In this document: in pieces, positions 1 through 10,565 of the stretch
Layout: each line of letters opens with the position of its first letter
How positions within the stretch are numbered: the stretch's first letter is position 1
From: Serratia sp. FDAARGOS_506
Lineage (GTDB): Bacteria > Pseudomonadota > Gammaproteobacteria > Enterobacterales > Enterobacteriaceae
Assembly: GCF_003812745.1 (NCBI RefSeq)
Contig: NZ_CP033831.1
Coordinates: 1,860,001-1,924,000, forward strand
Reading direction: 5' to 3'
DNA length: 64,000 nucleotides
Made by a program: the position numbers and the translations under genes
The notes under the pieces: model-generated
Database searches by the model: none
What the model was told of the DNA's origin: nothing
What the model saw: the letters and a program-made list of their open reading frames with translations, nothing else

Positions 1-624
1 GCTGATGCGCCCGGCCAGCGCCTGTTCGAATTCCGCCATGCCTTCCCGCGTCTGGCTGGAGACTTCCAGCACCCGATAGCCAATCTTGCGATAGATATCC
101 ATCATACCGTCGACCAGCTTGCGCGCTTCGGCGTCCAGCAGGTCAATTTTGTTGAGCACAATCAGCGGCTCGACTTCGAGCGTTTCGCAGGCCACCAGAT
201 AACGGTCGATGATGTTCAGCGACAGCTCGGGCAGGATCGCCGACACGATGACGATCTGATTGATATTGGCGGCGATCGGCTTCACGCCGTCGTAGAAGTC
301 CGGGCGCGTCAGCACCGAGGTGCGCTCGTGCACCGCTTCCACGATGCCTTTTACCCCTTCATGGGTGCCCAGGCCGGGTCGCCACACCACGCGATCGCCG
401 GTGACCAGCGAACGCAGCGTGCGGCGGATATTGCAGCGGTGCTGAGTGCCATCCGGCGCCTCAACGTCGGCGTGCATGCCGAAACGGCTGATGACGACGC
501 CTTCCTGCGGCTCGCCCAGCTGGGAATCATCCGGTTCCGGTTTGTTATCAGCGCGCTTCAGACGGCGCTGATGGTTCGCCTGCACGCGGCGTTGCTGACC
601 TTTGGACAGTTTGTTCTTACTCAC
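1..624 (-). CDS. rsgA: Ribosome small-subunit-dependent GTPase RsgA, N-terminal part (cut by window edge)
   Basis: This is the first 208 codons of the circularly permuted GTPase that checks late 30S subunit maturation. The reading starts at a GTG at 624 with the basic N-terminus [20 protein letters not shown], typical of the family. An OB-fold region follows, and then the G4 motif VLNKID, encoded around 147-164. The G1 and G3 motifs and the zinc-finger C-terminus lie beyond the left edge. It is divergent from orn, as in E. coli. The spacer of about 245 bp carries AT-rich promoter-like sequence that I do not resolve into defined sites. Confidence 0.93.
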   Translation of the reverse strand, partial: MSKNKLSKGQQRRVQANHQRRLKRADNKPEPDDSQLGEPQEGVVISRFGMHADVEAPDGTQHRCNIRRTLRSLVTGDRVVWRPGLGTHEGVKGIVEAVHERTSVLTRPDFYDGVKPIAANINQIVIVSAILPELSLNIIDRYLVACETLEVEPLIVLNKIDLLDAEARKLVDGMMDIYRKIGYRVLEVSSQTREGMAEFEQALAGRIS

Positions 625-869
625 TGCGCCTCACTTGAATCGGTTTTATACCTTTACGTATACGCACAGCTGCGGTGAGGGACTTGCCCCGGGCGCAGCC
701 TTGAACCCGTCAGGGTATATGTCGCCCATGGCGACCAAAAAGACTATGATACACGCTATTTTATATTAAATAACCGTTGTTAGCCGCCGGCTGCGGCGCG
801 TCGCCACCGGCGGCGCCCGCCGTCTCGCCCGCACAGCGTTTTTCTCTCGGCTTTTAGGCAGGAAACATC

Positions 870-1415
870 ATGACAGGAAACGAAAATAACCTGATTTGGA
901 TCGATTTGGAGATGACCGGGCTGGATCCCGAGCGTGACCGTATTATCGAGATCGCCACGCTGGTCACCGACGCCAACCTGAATATCCTGGCGGAAGGGCC
1001 GGTAATCGCCGTGCACCAGTCCGATGAGCAGCTGGCCTTGATGGACGAGTGGAATGTGCGCACCCATACCGGCAGCGGGCTGGTGGAGCGGGTGAAGGCC
1101 AGCCGTCAGGACGATCGCGCCGCCGAGCTGGAAACGTTAGCCTTCCTGCAGCAGTGGGTACCTGCCGGCAAATCGCCGATCTGCGGCAACAGCGTGGGGC
1201 AGGACCGGCGTTTCCTGTTCCGCTATATGCCGGAGCTGGAGGCCTACTTCCATTACCGTTATCTGGACGTCAGCACGCTTAAAGAGTTAGCGCGCCGTTG
1301 GAAGCCGGAAATTCTCGGCGGCTTTAAGAAGCAGGGTACCCATCAGGCGCTGGACGACATTCGCGAATCGGTGGCCGAATTGGCTTATTACCGCGAACAT
1401 TTCATTCAGCTTTAA
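870..1415 (+). CDS. orn: Oligoribonuclease
   Basis: A 181-residue DEDDh 3'-5' exoribonuclease that degrades 2-5-nt RNAs, and pGpG from c-di-GMP turnover, to mononucleotides. The DEDD signature is visible: IDLEMTGLD near the N-terminus, a central conserved Asp, and [10 protein letters not shown] near the C-terminus. Length matches E. coli Orn (181 aa). An AGGAAA ribosome binding site lies just before the ATG. It stands between divergent rsgA and the tRNA-Gly cluster, the same order as in E. coli. The function is essential in gamma-proteobacteria, so the intact frame is expected. Confidence 0.97.
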   Translation: MTGNENNLIWIDLEMTGLDPERDRIIEIATLVTDANLNILAEGPVIAVHQSDEQLALMDEWNVRTHTGSGLVERVKASRQDDRAAELETLAFLQQWVPAGKSPICGNSVGQDRRFLFRYMPELEAYFHYRYLDVSTLKELARRWKPEILGGFKKQGTHQALDDIRESVAELAYYREHFIQL

Positions 1416-1526
1416 GGTGATGACGGCCCCTGCGGGGAAAAAACGCCGTTTTTAGTCGCTTAATTCGCCAATCTGGCGCTTTAATCGGCAATCAAACAAA
1501 AATCGCGTTTTTTTGCTTTCAGGGGC

Positions 1527-1554
1527 TTGCGACAAAAAGGATTTCTCGTATAAT
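1527..1554 (+). promoter_or_regulatory. Sigma-70 promoter of the tRNA-Gly operon
   Basis: The -35 TTGCGA (1527-1532) and a perfect -10 TATAAT (1549-1554) are 16 bp apart. A GC-rich discriminator (GCGCACCCCG) follows, which is typical of stringently controlled stable-RNA promoters. It lies about 50 bp before the first tRNA-Gly. Confidence 0.85.
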
Positions 1555-1607
1555 GCGCACCCCGTACCGATGAAGAATTTCGTAACGTTCCACCATCGAT
1601 ACGCCGG

Positions 1608-1683
<76 letters not shown>

Positions 1684-1749
1684 AATTCAACAATGTCGCA
1701 ATGCGGCATGATGAATAAATAAAGCAGTATCAAGCAGTACCTATGCGAC

Positions 1750-1825
1750 GCGGGAATAGCTCAGTTGGTAGAGCGCAACCTTGCCAAGGTTGAGGTCGCG
1801 AGTTCGAGCCTCGTTTCCCGCTCCA
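1750..1825 (+). tRNA. glyX: tRNA-Gly(GCC), copy 2 (variant)
   Basis: Same fold, anticodon GCC and encoded CCA as its neighbours, but with five substitutions. In canonical numbering, G28-C42 becomes A28-U42 (a compensatory stem change), A26/G44 becomes G26/A44 (a swapped hinge pair), and U60 becomes C. All changes keep the structure, so the copy should be functional. Confidence 0.97.
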
Positions 1826-1879
1826 AAAATTCAAAGGTCACGCCAATGTTTGGTGGCCGGATGCCGAAAGCATCTCAAT

Positions 1880-1955
<76 letters not shown>

Positions 1956-2048
1956 ATTTTCTCTTCGTTTCAAACTCAAATCCAACGCCTTATCCGGCGG
2001 GGATTTATGTCTCGTTTTACACGCCTGGTAAAAATGTTGTAAACAGAG

Positions 2049-2057
2049 TTATCCACA
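2049..2057 (+). promoter_or_regulatory. DnaA box TTATCCACA
   Basis: Perfect match to the high-affinity DnaA box TTATNCACA. It is the left box of the datA-like cluster. Confidence 0.85.
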
Positions 2058-2087
2058 ACCTATGTACATAAACCCGCCTGCCTGAAA

Positions 2088-2100
2088 AATCAACGTCATA
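2088..2100 (+). promoter_or_regulatory. Candidate IHF site
   Basis: AATCAACGTCATA matches WATCAANNNNTTR at all but one defined position. It lies between the two perfect DnaA boxes, as the IHF site does in E. coli datA. Confidence 0.5.
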
Positions 2101-2209
2101 CAAATTAAATATTTATCTGTTTGATTTGTAATGATATTTATTTATCCCAAAACGTTATCCCGATCACTTGCTCTTTTTGTTGCAGTTGAAAGACAACGTG
2201 TTTTTATTT

Positions 2210-2218
2210 TTATGCACA
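2210..2218 (+). promoter_or_regulatory. DnaA box TTATGCACA
   Basis: Perfect match to TTATNCACA, in the same orientation as the box at 2049. A weaker half-match overlaps its right end. Confidence 0.8.
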
Positions 2219-2266
2219 AATCCACAGAGTGAGACATCTGGCGATCTCGCCGCGCGGCGCATGTCG

Positions 2267-3406
2267 TCAGGCATCCCTCGGCAAACCTTTTTCCACAGCC
2301 CGTATCAGCCGTTTTTTCTGCGCCGTCTGCACCTCGATGCCCTGCGCTTGGCGGCGGGCGAGCTGTTGCGCCAGCGCCCAGTGGATATGTTCGTCCAGCA
2401 TGGCGTCCTGACTCAGGCGCGAGCGCAGCGCGAGCACGATATCGTCCTCGTAGGGTGCATTGCCCAGCGCCACGGCGATATTGCGCAGCCAGCGCAGGTG
2501 GCCGATACGGCGTATCGCCGAGCCTTCGGTGATGCGCAGAAATTTTTCTTCCGTCCAGTTGAACAGATCGATCAGCTGCGGCGCATGCAGCGCGGCGCGT
2601 GGGCTGAAATCGTCTTCGTCGGTGAGCTGCGAAAAGCGGTTCCACGGGCAGATCAACTGGCAGTCGTCGCAGCCGTAGATGCGGTTCCCAAGCAGCGGTC
2701 GGAATTCCTCCGGGATCGCGCCTTCCAGCTCGATGGTCAGGTAGGAGATGCAGCGCCGGGCGTCTACGGTATAGGGGGCGACGATAGCACCGGTCGGGCA
2801 GGTAGTGATGCAGGCGACGCAGCGGCCGCACTGCTCTTCCTGCGGCTGATCCACCGGCAGCGGCAGATCGATCAGCAATTCGCCAAGGAAGAACCACGAC
2901 CCGGCTTCACGGTTGAGAATTAGTGAGTGTTTACCAACCCAACCGATGCCCGCCTTGGCGGCCAGCGCGCGTTCCATCACCGGCGCTGAATCGACAAAGG
3001 GGCGGAAATTCAACTCGCCGCAGTATTCCTGGATTTGATCGCCCAGCTTTTTCAGGCGCTGGCGCAATAGCTTGTGATAGTCGCGCCCCAGCGCGTAGCG
3101 GCTGACGTAACCCAGCTGTGGATTTTGCAAGGTGCTGGCAAACGCCGCCTTGGCCGGCAGATAGTTCATACGTACGCTGATCACCCGCAGCGTGCCTGGC
3201 AACAGTTCATGGGGGCGCGCGCGCAACATGCCGTGGCGTGCCATCCATTCCATCTCGCCGTGGTACTGCTTATCGAGCCAGGCCTGCAGCTTAGGCTCTT
3301 CGAGGCTCAGGTCGGTATCGCAGATGCCAACCTGTTGGAATCCTAGCGATTGCCCCCATTGCTTGATATGTTGGGCGAGTTGATGGAGATCGAGGGGGTG
3401 CGTCAT
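2267..3406 (-). CDS. queG: Epoxyqueuosine reductase QueG
   Basis: A 379-residue cobalamin- and iron-sulfur-dependent enzyme that reduces epoxyqueuosine to queuosine at the tRNA wobble position. The catalytic aspartate sits in FVDSAPV (about residue 139). Two ferredoxin-type 4Fe-4S motifs follow: C193, C196, C199, C203 and C246, C249, C253, the last ending in CPWN. Length matches the family. It is divergent from nnr and the two start codons overlap: this ATG is read from 3406 while nnr begins at 3405. The same head-to-head pair exists in E. coli. Confidence 0.96.
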   Translation of the reverse strand: MTHPLDLHQLAQHIKQWGQSLGFQQVGICDTDLSLEEPKLQAWLDKQYHGEMEWMARHGMLRARPHELLPGTLRVISVRMNYLPAKAAFASTLQNPQLGYVSRYALGRDYHKLLRQRLKKLGDQIQEYCGELNFRPFVDSAPVMERALAAKAGIGWVGKHSLILNREAGSWFFLGELLIDLPLPVDQPQEEQCGRCVACITTCPTGAIVAPYTVDARRCISYLTIELEGAIPEEFRPLLGNRIYGCDDCQLICPWNRFSQLTDEDDFSPRAALHAPQLIDLFNWTEEKFLRITEGSAIRRIGHLRWLRNIAVALGNAPYEDDIVLALRSRLSQDAMLDEHIHWALAQQLARRQAQGIEVQTAQKKRLIRAVEKGLPRDA

Positions 3407-4919
3407 GACGGGCCACAGTGAAAAAGCATACGCTGACAGTTTACCACACTCTGTCTGGCCTGCGGATTGGATCCGTCGCTCGGAACCCGCGGCGGCGGCC
3501 TCGCTCGGTATTTCTCTTTACGACTTGATGCAGCGCGCCGGTCAGGCTGCCTACGCATTGGCGCGCAACGCGTACCCTTCCCGCGACCACTGGCTGGTGT
3601 TGTGCGGCCACGGCAACAACGGCGGCGACGGATATGTGGTGGCGCGCCTGGCGAAGGCGGCGGGCGTGCAGGTGACGCTGATCGCTTGCGAAGGCGCGCG
3701 GCCTTTGCCGCCGGAAGCCGCTGCGGCCCGCCAGGCCTGGCTGGCTGCCGGCGGTGATATTCTGCCGGCGAACAGCCGCTGGCCGGCGTCTGTCTCTCTC
3801 ATCATCGACGGCCTGCTAGGTACTGGCCTGGGCAGCGCGCCGCGTGCGCCTTATGACGCGCTGATCGAGGCCGCCAACCGCCATTCGGCGCCGGTGGTCG
3901 CGCTCGATATCCCGTCCGGCCTGCTGGCGGAAAGCGGCGCGGTGCCGGGCGCGGTCGTGCGTGCCGCACACACCGTCACGTTCATCGGCCTCAAACCGGG
4001 GCTGCTGACCGGCCAGGCGCGCGACTGGGTCGGGCAACTTCATCAGAATGCGCTAGGCTTATCGGGTTGGCTGGCGAAGCAACCGGAGCAGATTCAGCGG
4101 CTTACCGCCGAGGTGTTGCCGCGCTGGCTGCATCCGCGCCATCCCTGCGCCCATAAAGGCGAGCATGGCCGCCTGCTGTTGGTGGGCGGTGACCGCGGAT
4201 TCGGCGGCGCCATTCGCATGGCGGCGGAAGCGGCGCTGCGCAGCGGGGCTGGGTTGGTGCGAGTGCTTACTCACATTGAGCACGTCGCACCGCTGCTGGC
4301 GGCCCGACCGGAGCTGATGGCGCAGGCGCTGGACGAGGCGACGCTGTGGCAGGCGATACAATGGGCGGATGTGCTGGTGATTGGTCCGGGGCTGGGCCAG
4401 GCTGAATGGGGCAAAAACGCCTTGAATGTGTTGCAAACCAGCGATAAACCGGCCTTGTGGGACGCCGATGCGCTGAACTTGCTGGCATTAAATCCCGAGA
4501 AACGGCAGAATCGCGTGATGACTCCGCATCCTGGAGAGGCGGCGCGGCTGTTGAGCTGCAGCACTGCTGACATCGAGAGTGATCGCTTACTTGCCGTGCG
4601 CAACCTAGTGGCGCGCTACGGCGGCGTGGCGGTGCTGAAAGGCGCCGGTACGCTGATCGCCGATGAGCAAGGGCAGATGGCGATCGCCGACGTCGGCAAC
4701 GCCGGTATGGCCTCCGGCGGCATGGGCGATGTGTTGTCGGGTATCATCGGCGGTTTGCTGGCGCAAAAGCTCCCGCTGTATGATGCCGCCTGTGCGGGCT
4801 GCGTCGTACATGGCGCGGCCGGCGATCGCGTAGCGGAAAGACAAGGAACAAGAGGCATGTTGGCGACCGATTTACTGCCGGACATCCTTCATTTCGTTAA
4901 CCCTGAGTGGGCAAAATAG
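3405..4919 (+). CDS. nnr: Bifunctional NAD(P)H-hydrate repair enzyme (epimerase and ADP-dependent dehydratase)
   Basis: A 504-residue two-domain enzyme that repairs hydrated NADH and NADPH. The N-terminal YjeF_N domain (about 20-220) has the nucleotide-binding run [10 protein letters not shown] and epimerizes hydrate isomers. The C-terminal ribokinase-like domain (about 235-500) has [15 protein letters not shown] and performs ADP-dependent dehydration. It heads the superoperon running through tsaE, amiB, mutL, miaA, hfq and hflXKC. Its start codon overlaps that of divergent queG, so the promoter of each gene must lie within the other's coding sequence. Confidence 0.96.
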   Translation: MTGHSEKAYADSLPHSVWPADWIRRSEPAAAASLGISLYDLMQRAGQAAYALARNAYPSRDHWLVLCGHGNNGGDGYVVARLAKAAGVQVTLIACEGARPLPPEAAAARQAWLAAGGDILPANSRWPASVSLIIDGLLGTGLGSAPRAPYDALIEAANRHSAPVVALDIPSGLLAESGAVPGAVVRAAHTVTFIGLKPGLLTGQARDWVGQLHQNALGLSGWLAKQPEQIQRLTAEVLPRWLHPRHPCAHKGEHGRLLLVGGDRGFGGAIRMAAEAALRSGAGLVRVLTHIEHVAPLLAARPELMAQALDEATLWQAIQWADVLVIGPGLGQAEWGKNALNVLQTSDKPALWDADALNLLALNPEKRQNRVMTPHPGEAARLLSCSTADIESDRLLAVRNLVARYGGVAVLKGAGTLIADEQGQMAIADVGNAGMASGGMGDVLSGIIGGLLAQKLPLYDAACAGCVVHGAAGDRVAERQGTRGMLATDLLPDILHFVNPEWAK

Positions 4920-4929
4920 ACTTTATCGA

Positions 4930-5400
4930 ATGAAAGAACTCGTTTTACCTCTGCCGGACGAGGCAGCGACTGTCGCATTGGGCACCACTTTGGCCAAGGC
5001 CTGCGATCGCGCCAGCGTCATCTATCTCTACGGCGACCTGGGCGCCGGTAAAACCACCTTCAGCCGCGGTTTCCTGCAGGCGTTAGGGCATCAGGGCAAC
5101 GTCAAAAGCCCGACCTACACGCTGGTAGAGCCTTATGCCTTGCAGCCGCTGGCGGTATATCACTTCGATCTGTATCGCCTGGCCGATCCTGAAGAGCTTG
5201 AATTCATGGGCATTCGCGATTACTTCGCGCAAGATGCCATCTGCCTGGTCGAATGGCCGCAGCAGGGTATCGGCGTGCTGCCGGAGCCGGATCTGGCGCT
5301 GCATCTTTGCTATCAGGGCGAGGGGCGAGAGGCGAAGATCGAGGCGATTTCCGCTTACGGCAGCCAGCTGTTAGACCGCATTCATGGATCACAGGGATGA
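4930..5400 (+). CDS. tsaE: tRNA threonylcarbamoyladenosine biosynthesis ATPase TsaE
   Basis: A 156-residue P-loop ATPase that works with TsaB and TsaD to place t6A at position 37 of ANN-decoding tRNAs. The Walker A motif GDLGAGKTT is at residues 35-43, and the family sequence [10 protein letters not shown] follows. It starts 10 nt after nnr and ends just before the chosen amiB start, which suggests translational coupling in the operon. Confidence 0.96.
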   Translation: MKELVLPLPDEAATVALGTTLAKACDRASVIYLYGDLGAGKTTFSRGFLQALGHQGNVKSPTYTLVEPYALQPLAVYHFDLYRLADPEELEFMGIRDYFAQDAICLVEWPQQGIGVLPEPDLALHLCYQGEGREAKIEAISAYGSQLLDRIHGSQG

Positions 5401-5407
5401 TGCTGTA

Positions 5408-7204
5408 ATGACGCACGTGTTGAAAAAATTTGCGGTCATCATGCTGATCGCCGTGCTGGGGCCGCTCGGCGCGCTGAACGCGCTGGCGGCGTCCTCGCTG
5501 TCCGATATCAAAGTGTCCAACGCCCAGCGTGAGGCGACGGTATCGGTGAGCTTCAATGGCCCGCCGGACTATGCGTTTTTCCCGCTGCACGGCCCGGATC
5601 GCGTGGTGCTGGACGTTAACCAGAAGGGCAAGGTCGGCGGTCTGCCGCTCAACTTCAGCGGCCAAAACCTGGTGAAAAGTATTCGCTCCAGCGCACCGAA
5701 AGACGCTCAGAGCGTTCGCCTGGTCTTCGACCTGACCCAGCGCGCCAAAACCCGCGTTTCCACCCGTCAAAACGGCAGCGTGCATACCGTGGTGTTCACC
5801 ATTACGGCCGAAGGCAGTGCCAATACCGTGGTGCGCAAAGCGCCGGTGCAAACGCCTGCGCCGGTTGCGGTCAACCCACCGCCGCGTCAGGCGCCGGTCG
5901 CGGTGCGTGACGCGCCGGAGCCGCCGCTGCGCAAAGCGCCGACGGGATCGAATCCCTTTACCAATAAACAGACCGTCGTCGCAGGCACCGCCACAGAGGT
6001 CACGCCGCGCAGCAGCCGTGTTTCCGCCGGTTCCGGCGATCGGGTGGTGGTGGCGATCGACGCCGGCCACGGCGGCCAGGATCCGGGCGCCATTGGCCCG
6101 AGCGGGCTGAAAGAAAAGAATGTCACTATCGCCATCGCGCGCCGTCTGCAGGCGATGTTGGACGCCGATCCGCAGTTCAAACCGGTGCTGACGCGTAACG
6201 GCGACTACTTCATCTCGGTGATGGGGCGTTCCGACGTCGCACGCAAACAGGGCGCCAACGTGCTGGTCTCCATCCACGCCGACGCCGCGCCAAACCGCAG
6301 CGCCAGCGGGGCTTCCGTTTGGGTGCTATCCAACCGCCGTGCCAACAGCGAAATGGCCGGCTGGCTGGAACAGCATGAGAAACAGTCTGAGCTGCTCGGC
6401 GGCGCCGGCGATCTGCTGGCCAACAGCCAGGCCGACCCTTACCTGAGCCAGGCGGTACTGGATCTGCAGTTCGGCCACTCGCAGCGCGTGGGATACGACG
6501 TGGCGGTGAAAGTGCTGCAGCAGCTGCAAAGCGTCGGATCGCTGCACAAACGCCGGCCGGAGCACGCCAGTTTGGGCGTGCTGCGTTCGCCGGATATTCC
6601 ATCGCTGCTGGTGGAAACAGGATTTATCAGTAATAGCACGGAGGAGCGGCTGCTGGGCAGTAGCGCGTATCAGGAGAAGATTGCCAAGGCCATTCATAAC
6701 GGCCTGCGCAGTTACTTCCTGGCGCATCCGCTGCAAGCCGACCCAAAGGTGGAAAACCGACCGCTGGACGTCGCAGCGGCGGTTAACACCTCAACACCAG
6801 ACGTGCGCCAGCCTGAGCCTATCGTCAGCTCGGCCGGCGCGAGCCGCAGCGTAAGCGGCAAGACCCAGATCCACGTGGTGAAGCGGGCGGAAACGCTGTC
6901 CGGCATTGCCGACAGCTACGGCACGACCATGGCGGCGCTGCGGGATCTGAACAAACTGAAAAAAGACGGCGTGTGGGTCGGGCAACGCCTGAAGGTGCCG
7001 GCGGGGAAAACCGCCGCCGTCACCACCGTCGCCAAGGCGAAAACGCCGGCGAAGAAGCCGTCTAAACATAAAGTGGCCCGCGGGGATACGCTCTCCTCCA
7101 TCGCTTCTCGCTACGGGGTCAGCGTCGGCGATCTGAAACGGGTCAATAATCTGAAGTCGGACGTCGCGCCGCTGGATCGGACGCTGACCATTCCGCAGGC
7201 CTAG
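5408..7204 (+). CDS. amiB: N-acetylmuramoyl-L-alanine amidase AmiB with two LysM domains
   Basis: A periplasmic zinc amidase that splits septal peptidoglycan during daughter-cell separation, activated in E. coli by EnvC. I chose the ATG at 5408 because it gives a clean signal peptide (basic MTHVLKK, then a hydrophobic core ending in ALAA), about 598 residues in all. An AMIN domain (about 28-125) is followed by a Pro/Ala-rich linker and an Amidase_3 domain (about 215-440). The domain contains AIDAGHGG with His221, SIHADA and the catalytic LVETGFIS. Two LysM domains close the protein (about 488-530 and 554-597). E. coli AmiB (445 aa) has a single LysM. Confidence 0.95.
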   Translation: MTHVLKKFAVIMLIAVLGPLGALNALAASSLSDIKVSNAQREATVSVSFNGPPDYAFFPLHGPDRVVLDVNQKGKVGGLPLNFSGQNLVKSIRSSAPKDAQSVRLVFDLTQRAKTRVSTRQNGSVHTVVFTITAEGSANTVVRKAPVQTPAPVAVNPPPRQAPVAVRDAPEPPLRKAPTGSNPFTNKQTVVAGTATEVTPRSSRVSAGSGDRVVVAIDAGHGGQDPGAIGPSGLKEKNVTIAIARRLQAMLDADPQFKPVLTRNGDYFISVMGRSDVARKQGANVLVSIHADAAPNRSASGASVWVLSNRRANSEMAGWLEQHEKQSELLGGAGDLLANSQADPYLSQAVLDLQFGHSQRVGYDVAVKVLQQLQSVGSLHKRRPEHASLGVLRSPDIPSLLVETGFISNSTEERLLGSSAYQEKIAKAIHNGLRSYFLAHPLQADPKVENRPLDVAAAVNTSTPDVRQPEPIVSSAGASRSVSGKTQIHVVKRAETLSGIADSYGTTMAALRDLNKLKKDGVWVGQRLKVPAGKTAAVTTVAKAKTPAKKPSKHKVARGDTLSSIASRYGVSVGDLKRVNNLKSDVAPLDRTLTIPQA

Positions 7205-7226
7205 CGCCACCGCTACAGGAGTCAGT

Positions 7227-9110
7227 ATGCCTATCCAGGTGTTACCACCACAGCTCGCCAACCAGATCGCCGCCGGAGAGGTGGTTGAACGCCCCGCGTC
7301 GGTCGTCAAAGAGCTGGTGGAAAACAGCCTGGATGCCGGTGCGACGCGCATCGATATCGATATTGAACGTGGCGGCGCCAAGCTGATCCGCATTCGCGAC
7401 AACGGCTGCGGCATCGGCAAGGACGATCTGGCACTGGCGCTGGCGCGGCACGCCACCAGTAAAATCAGCACGCTCGACGACCTGGAGGCGATCGTCAGCC
7501 TCGGTTTTCGCGGCGAAGCGCTGGCCAGTATCAGCTCGGTTTCCCGTTTGACCCTGACGTCGCGCACCGCCGAGCAGAGCGAGGCGTGGCAAGCCTATGC
7601 CGAAGGGCGCGAGCAGGCGGTCACCGTCAAACCCGCCGCGCACCCGGTCGGCAGCACGCTGGAAGTGCTTGATCTGTTTTACAACACCCCGGCGCGCCGC
7701 AAGTTCATGCGCACCGAGAAAACCGAATTCGGCCATATCGACGAAGTGGTGCGGCGCATCGCGCTGGCGCGTTTCGATGTGGCGATCAACCTCAGCCACA
7801 ACGGCAAACTGATCCGCCAATACCGGGCAGCGAAAGAAGAAAGCCAGCACGAGCGCCGTTTGGGCAGCATCTGCGGCCCGGCGTTTTTGCAGCATGCGCT
7901 GAATATCGACTGGCAGCATGGCGATCTGAGCATCCGCGGTTGGGTGGCGGATCCGGCCGGGGCGCGCCAGCTGGGTGAAATGCAGTACTGCTACGTCAAC
8001 TGCCGCATGATGCGCGATCGTTTGATCAACCACGCCATTCGTCAGGCCTATCAGGATCAGCTGAAAGACGATCAGCAGCCCGCTTACGTGCTGTATCTGG
8101 AAGTCGATCCGCACCAGGTGGATGTCAACGTTCATCCCGCCAAGCACGAGGTGCGTTTTCATCAGGCGCGGTTGGTGCACGATTTTATCTATCAGGCGGT
8201 AACCACCGTGCTGCAGCAGGCCGGTCAGACGCCGCCGCTGCCGCTGGCGGATACGCCTGACGAAGCGCCCGCGCCGGTCTGGCAGCAGGAAAACCGCGTC
8301 GCTGCCGGCGGCAACCATTTTTCTCAGCCTGCGCCGCGTCGCGAAACACCGCCACCGGCCGGCGCCGCCCGCGAGCGCGCACCGCAGCCGGGCTGGCAAA
8401 CGACCGGTGGTTACCAGAAACGTGAAGGCGAGCTGTACGGTAAATTGATGCAGCCCGCTGCCGAGCCACAGGCCGATGCCGCGCCGGAAGTCCCGAGCAA
8501 ACCGCCGTTGTTCCCACCGGCGAAAACCGCAGCGGAAGCGCCGCTGGCGGGCGGCTTGCACAGTTTTGGTCGAGTGCTGATGGTTCATCCGCCGTGTTAC
8601 GCGTTGCTTGAACAGCGCCAGCAGCCGGCGTTGATCAACCTGACGGTGGCGGAGCGTTGGCTGCGCCAGGCGCAACTTAACCCGCCGGCGGAAGGGCTGC
8701 GGCCGCAACCGCTGCTGATCCCAGTCAAGCTGACGTTGGACAAGCGCGAAGCGGCGGCCATCGCGCGGCATCAGGCGCTGTTGGCGGCGATGGGGCTGGA
8801 TCTGCAGACGGATCACGGCCGTGTGACGCTGCGCGCAGTGCCTTTACCATTACGCCAACAAAATTTACAAAAACTGATACCCGAACTGTTAGGCTATCTG
8901 GCCGAACATCAGGAGATGTCGCCCGCGGTGCTGGCCACCTGGCTCGCTCGCCGCCTTGGCAGCGAACATGAACAGTGGAACACCTCGCAAGCGATACAAT
9001 TGCTGACCGACGTTGAACGACTTTGCCCGCAGCTGGTCAAATCGCCACCGAGCGGACTTTTACAACCCGTTGATTTACAGGCTGCACTGGCGGCCCTCAA
9101 GCATGACTGA
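7227..9110 (+). CDS. mutL: DNA mismatch repair protein MutL
   Basis: A 627-residue GHKL-ATPase that links MutS mismatch recognition to MutH nicking and UvrD unwinding. The N-terminal ATPase motifs are clear: [20 protein letters not shown] and [10 protein letters not shown] within the first 105 residues. A long Pro/Gln/Ala-rich linker (about 335-425) leads to the C-terminal dimerization domain. The metal-binding endonuclease motif of MutH-less bacteria is absent, as usual for enterobacteria. An AGGAG site precedes the ATG. Its end overlaps the miaA start by 8 nt. Confidence 0.97.
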   Translation: MPIQVLPPQLANQIAAGEVVERPASVVKELVENSLDAGATRIDIDIERGGAKLIRIRDNGCGIGKDDLALALARHATSKISTLDDLEAIVSLGFRGEALASISSVSRLTLTSRTAEQSEAWQAYAEGREQAVTVKPAAHPVGSTLEVLDLFYNTPARRKFMRTEKTEFGHIDEVVRRIALARFDVAINLSHNGKLIRQYRAAKEESQHERRLGSICGPAFLQHALNIDWQHGDLSIRGWVADPAGARQLGEMQYCYVNCRMMRDRLINHAIRQAYQDQLKDDQQPAYVLYLEVDPHQVDVNVHPAKHEVRFHQARLVHDFIYQAVTTVLQQAGQTPPLPLADTPDEAPAPVWQQENRVAAGGNHFSQPAPRRETPPPAGAARERAPQPGWQTTGGYQKREGELYGKLMQPAAEPQADAAPEVPSKPPLFPPAKTAAEAPLAGGLHSFGRVLMVHPPCYALLEQRQQPALINLTVAERWLRQAQLNPPAEGLRPQPLLIPVKLTLDKREAAAIARHQALLAAMGLDLQTDHGRVTLRAVPLPLRQQNLQKLIPELLGYLAEHQEMSPAVLATWLARRLGSEHEQWNTSQAIQLLTDVERLCPQLVKSPPSGLLQPVDLQAALAALKHD

Positions 9111-10044
9111 AACTGAAATGACACCACGTCCCCCGGCTATTTTCATCATGGGGCCGACCGCCTCGGGCAAAACCGCGCTGGCGATCGCGCTGCGCGAACG
9201 CCTGCCGGTGGAACTGATCAGCGTCGATTCCGCGCTGATTTATCGCGGCATGGATATCGGCACCGCCAAGCCGAGCGCCGAAGAATTGGCGCAGGCGCCG
9301 CATCGGCTGATCGATATTCGCGATCCCTCCGAAGCCTACTCGGCCGCGGAGTTCCGCGCCGACGCGCTGAAGGAAATGGCTGACATCACCGCCGCCGGGC
9401 GCATTCCGCTGCTGGTCGGCGGCACCATGTTGTATTTCAAGGCGTTGCTGGAAGGATTGTCGCCGCTGCCGTCTGCCGATCCCGCGGTGCGCGAGCGCAT
9501 CGAACAGCAAGCGGCTGAGCAGGGCTGGGAGGCGTTGCACCGGCAGTTGCAGGCGATCGATCCGGTCGCGGCATTGAGAATTCATCCGAATGATCCGCAG
9601 AGACTGTCCAGAGCACTGGAAGTTTTTTTTATTTCGGGTAAAACTTTAACGGAACTGACTAAAATTTCGGGTGAATCGTTACCGTATCAAGTTCACCAAT
9701 TTGCGATAGCGCCGACCAGCCGTGAGTTGATTCATCAACGCATCGAGCTGCGGTACCATCAAATGTTGGCGGCGGGTTTTGAGACGGAAGCGCGTGCACT
9801 TTTCGCACGGGGTGATTTGCATACGGACTTGCCCTCCATTCGCTGTGTCGGTTACCGCCAGATGTGGTCATACTTGTCTGGTGAAATTAGTTACGATGAG
9901 ATGGTTTATCGTGGTATTTGCGCAACACGTCAGTTGGCTAAACGCCAGATGACCTGGTTACGGGGTTGGGAGTCGGTCCATTGGTTGGACAGTGAAAAGC
10001 CGGGAGAGGCTTTGGACTCGGTGACACAGGTTGTTAGTGCATAG
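9103..10044 (+). CDS. miaA: tRNA dimethylallyltransferase
   Basis: A 313-residue enzyme that transfers dimethylallyl from DMAPP to A37 of UNN-reading tRNAs, the first step to ms2i6A. The P-loop GPTASGKT is at residues 17-24 and is followed by [20 protein letters not shown] chose the ATG at 9103, inside the mutL stop region, because it gives the family N-terminus; an upstream in-frame start at 9013 would only add mutL-overlapping residues. The 8-nt overlap suggests coupled translation. hfq follows after 114 nt that should carry the hfq promoters known from E. coli. Confidence 0.96.
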   Translation: MTETEMTPRPPAIFIMGPTASGKTALAIALRERLPVELISVDSALIYRGMDIGTAKPSAEELAQAPHRLIDIRDPSEAYSAAEFRADALKEMADITAAGRIPLLVGGTMLYFKALLEGLSPLPSADPAVRERIEQQAAEQGWEALHRQLQAIDPVAALRIHPNDPQRLSRALEVFFISGKTLTELTKISGESLPYQVHQFAIAPTSRELIHQRIELRYHQMLAAGFETEARALFARGDLHTDLPSIRCVGYRQMWSYLSGEISYDEMVYRGICATRQLAKRQMTWLRGWESVHWLDSEKPGEALDSVTQVVSA

Positions 10045-10146
10045 GTTGGGTGATTGTGTACAATTGCTGAGTATTCAGCGCGCAAATTTTTTACGTCGTT
10101 TATTTTAGAGCCGACAGGTTCTTAGTTACAAACAACAAGCAAATAA

Positions 10147-10467
<321 letters not shown>

Positions 10468-10565
10468 AGCGCGTTGCAAGTCAACCATGACGGGGAGCAT
10501 AAGCAGCCGTGGGCTGTTTATGTCCCCCAAACTCACGGTGAGTGTCCGTTTGAGAGGTTGCACGC

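Larger units (their letters stand above)
2045..2230. promoter_or_regulatory. datA: datA-like DnaA-binding locus
   Basis: The 311-bp space between the last tRNA-Gly and the end of queG has no gene. It holds two perfect DnaA boxes (2049-2057 and 2210-2218), an 8/9 box on the minus strand (2063-2071, TTATGTACA) and several 7/9 matches (TTATCCCAA, TTATCCCGA, AAATCCACA). An AT-rich stretch and a near-consensus IHF site lie between the perfect boxes. In E. coli the datA locus, which titrates DnaA and promotes DnaA-ATP hydrolysis with IHF, occupies exactly this gap between glyVXY and queG. Identity rests on position plus motif content. Confidence 0.75.

Noticed and set aside
7242-8816. 524-codon open frame antisense to mutL
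   Set aside because: Complete overlap with mutL and Arg/Gln-rich composition typical of shadow frames.
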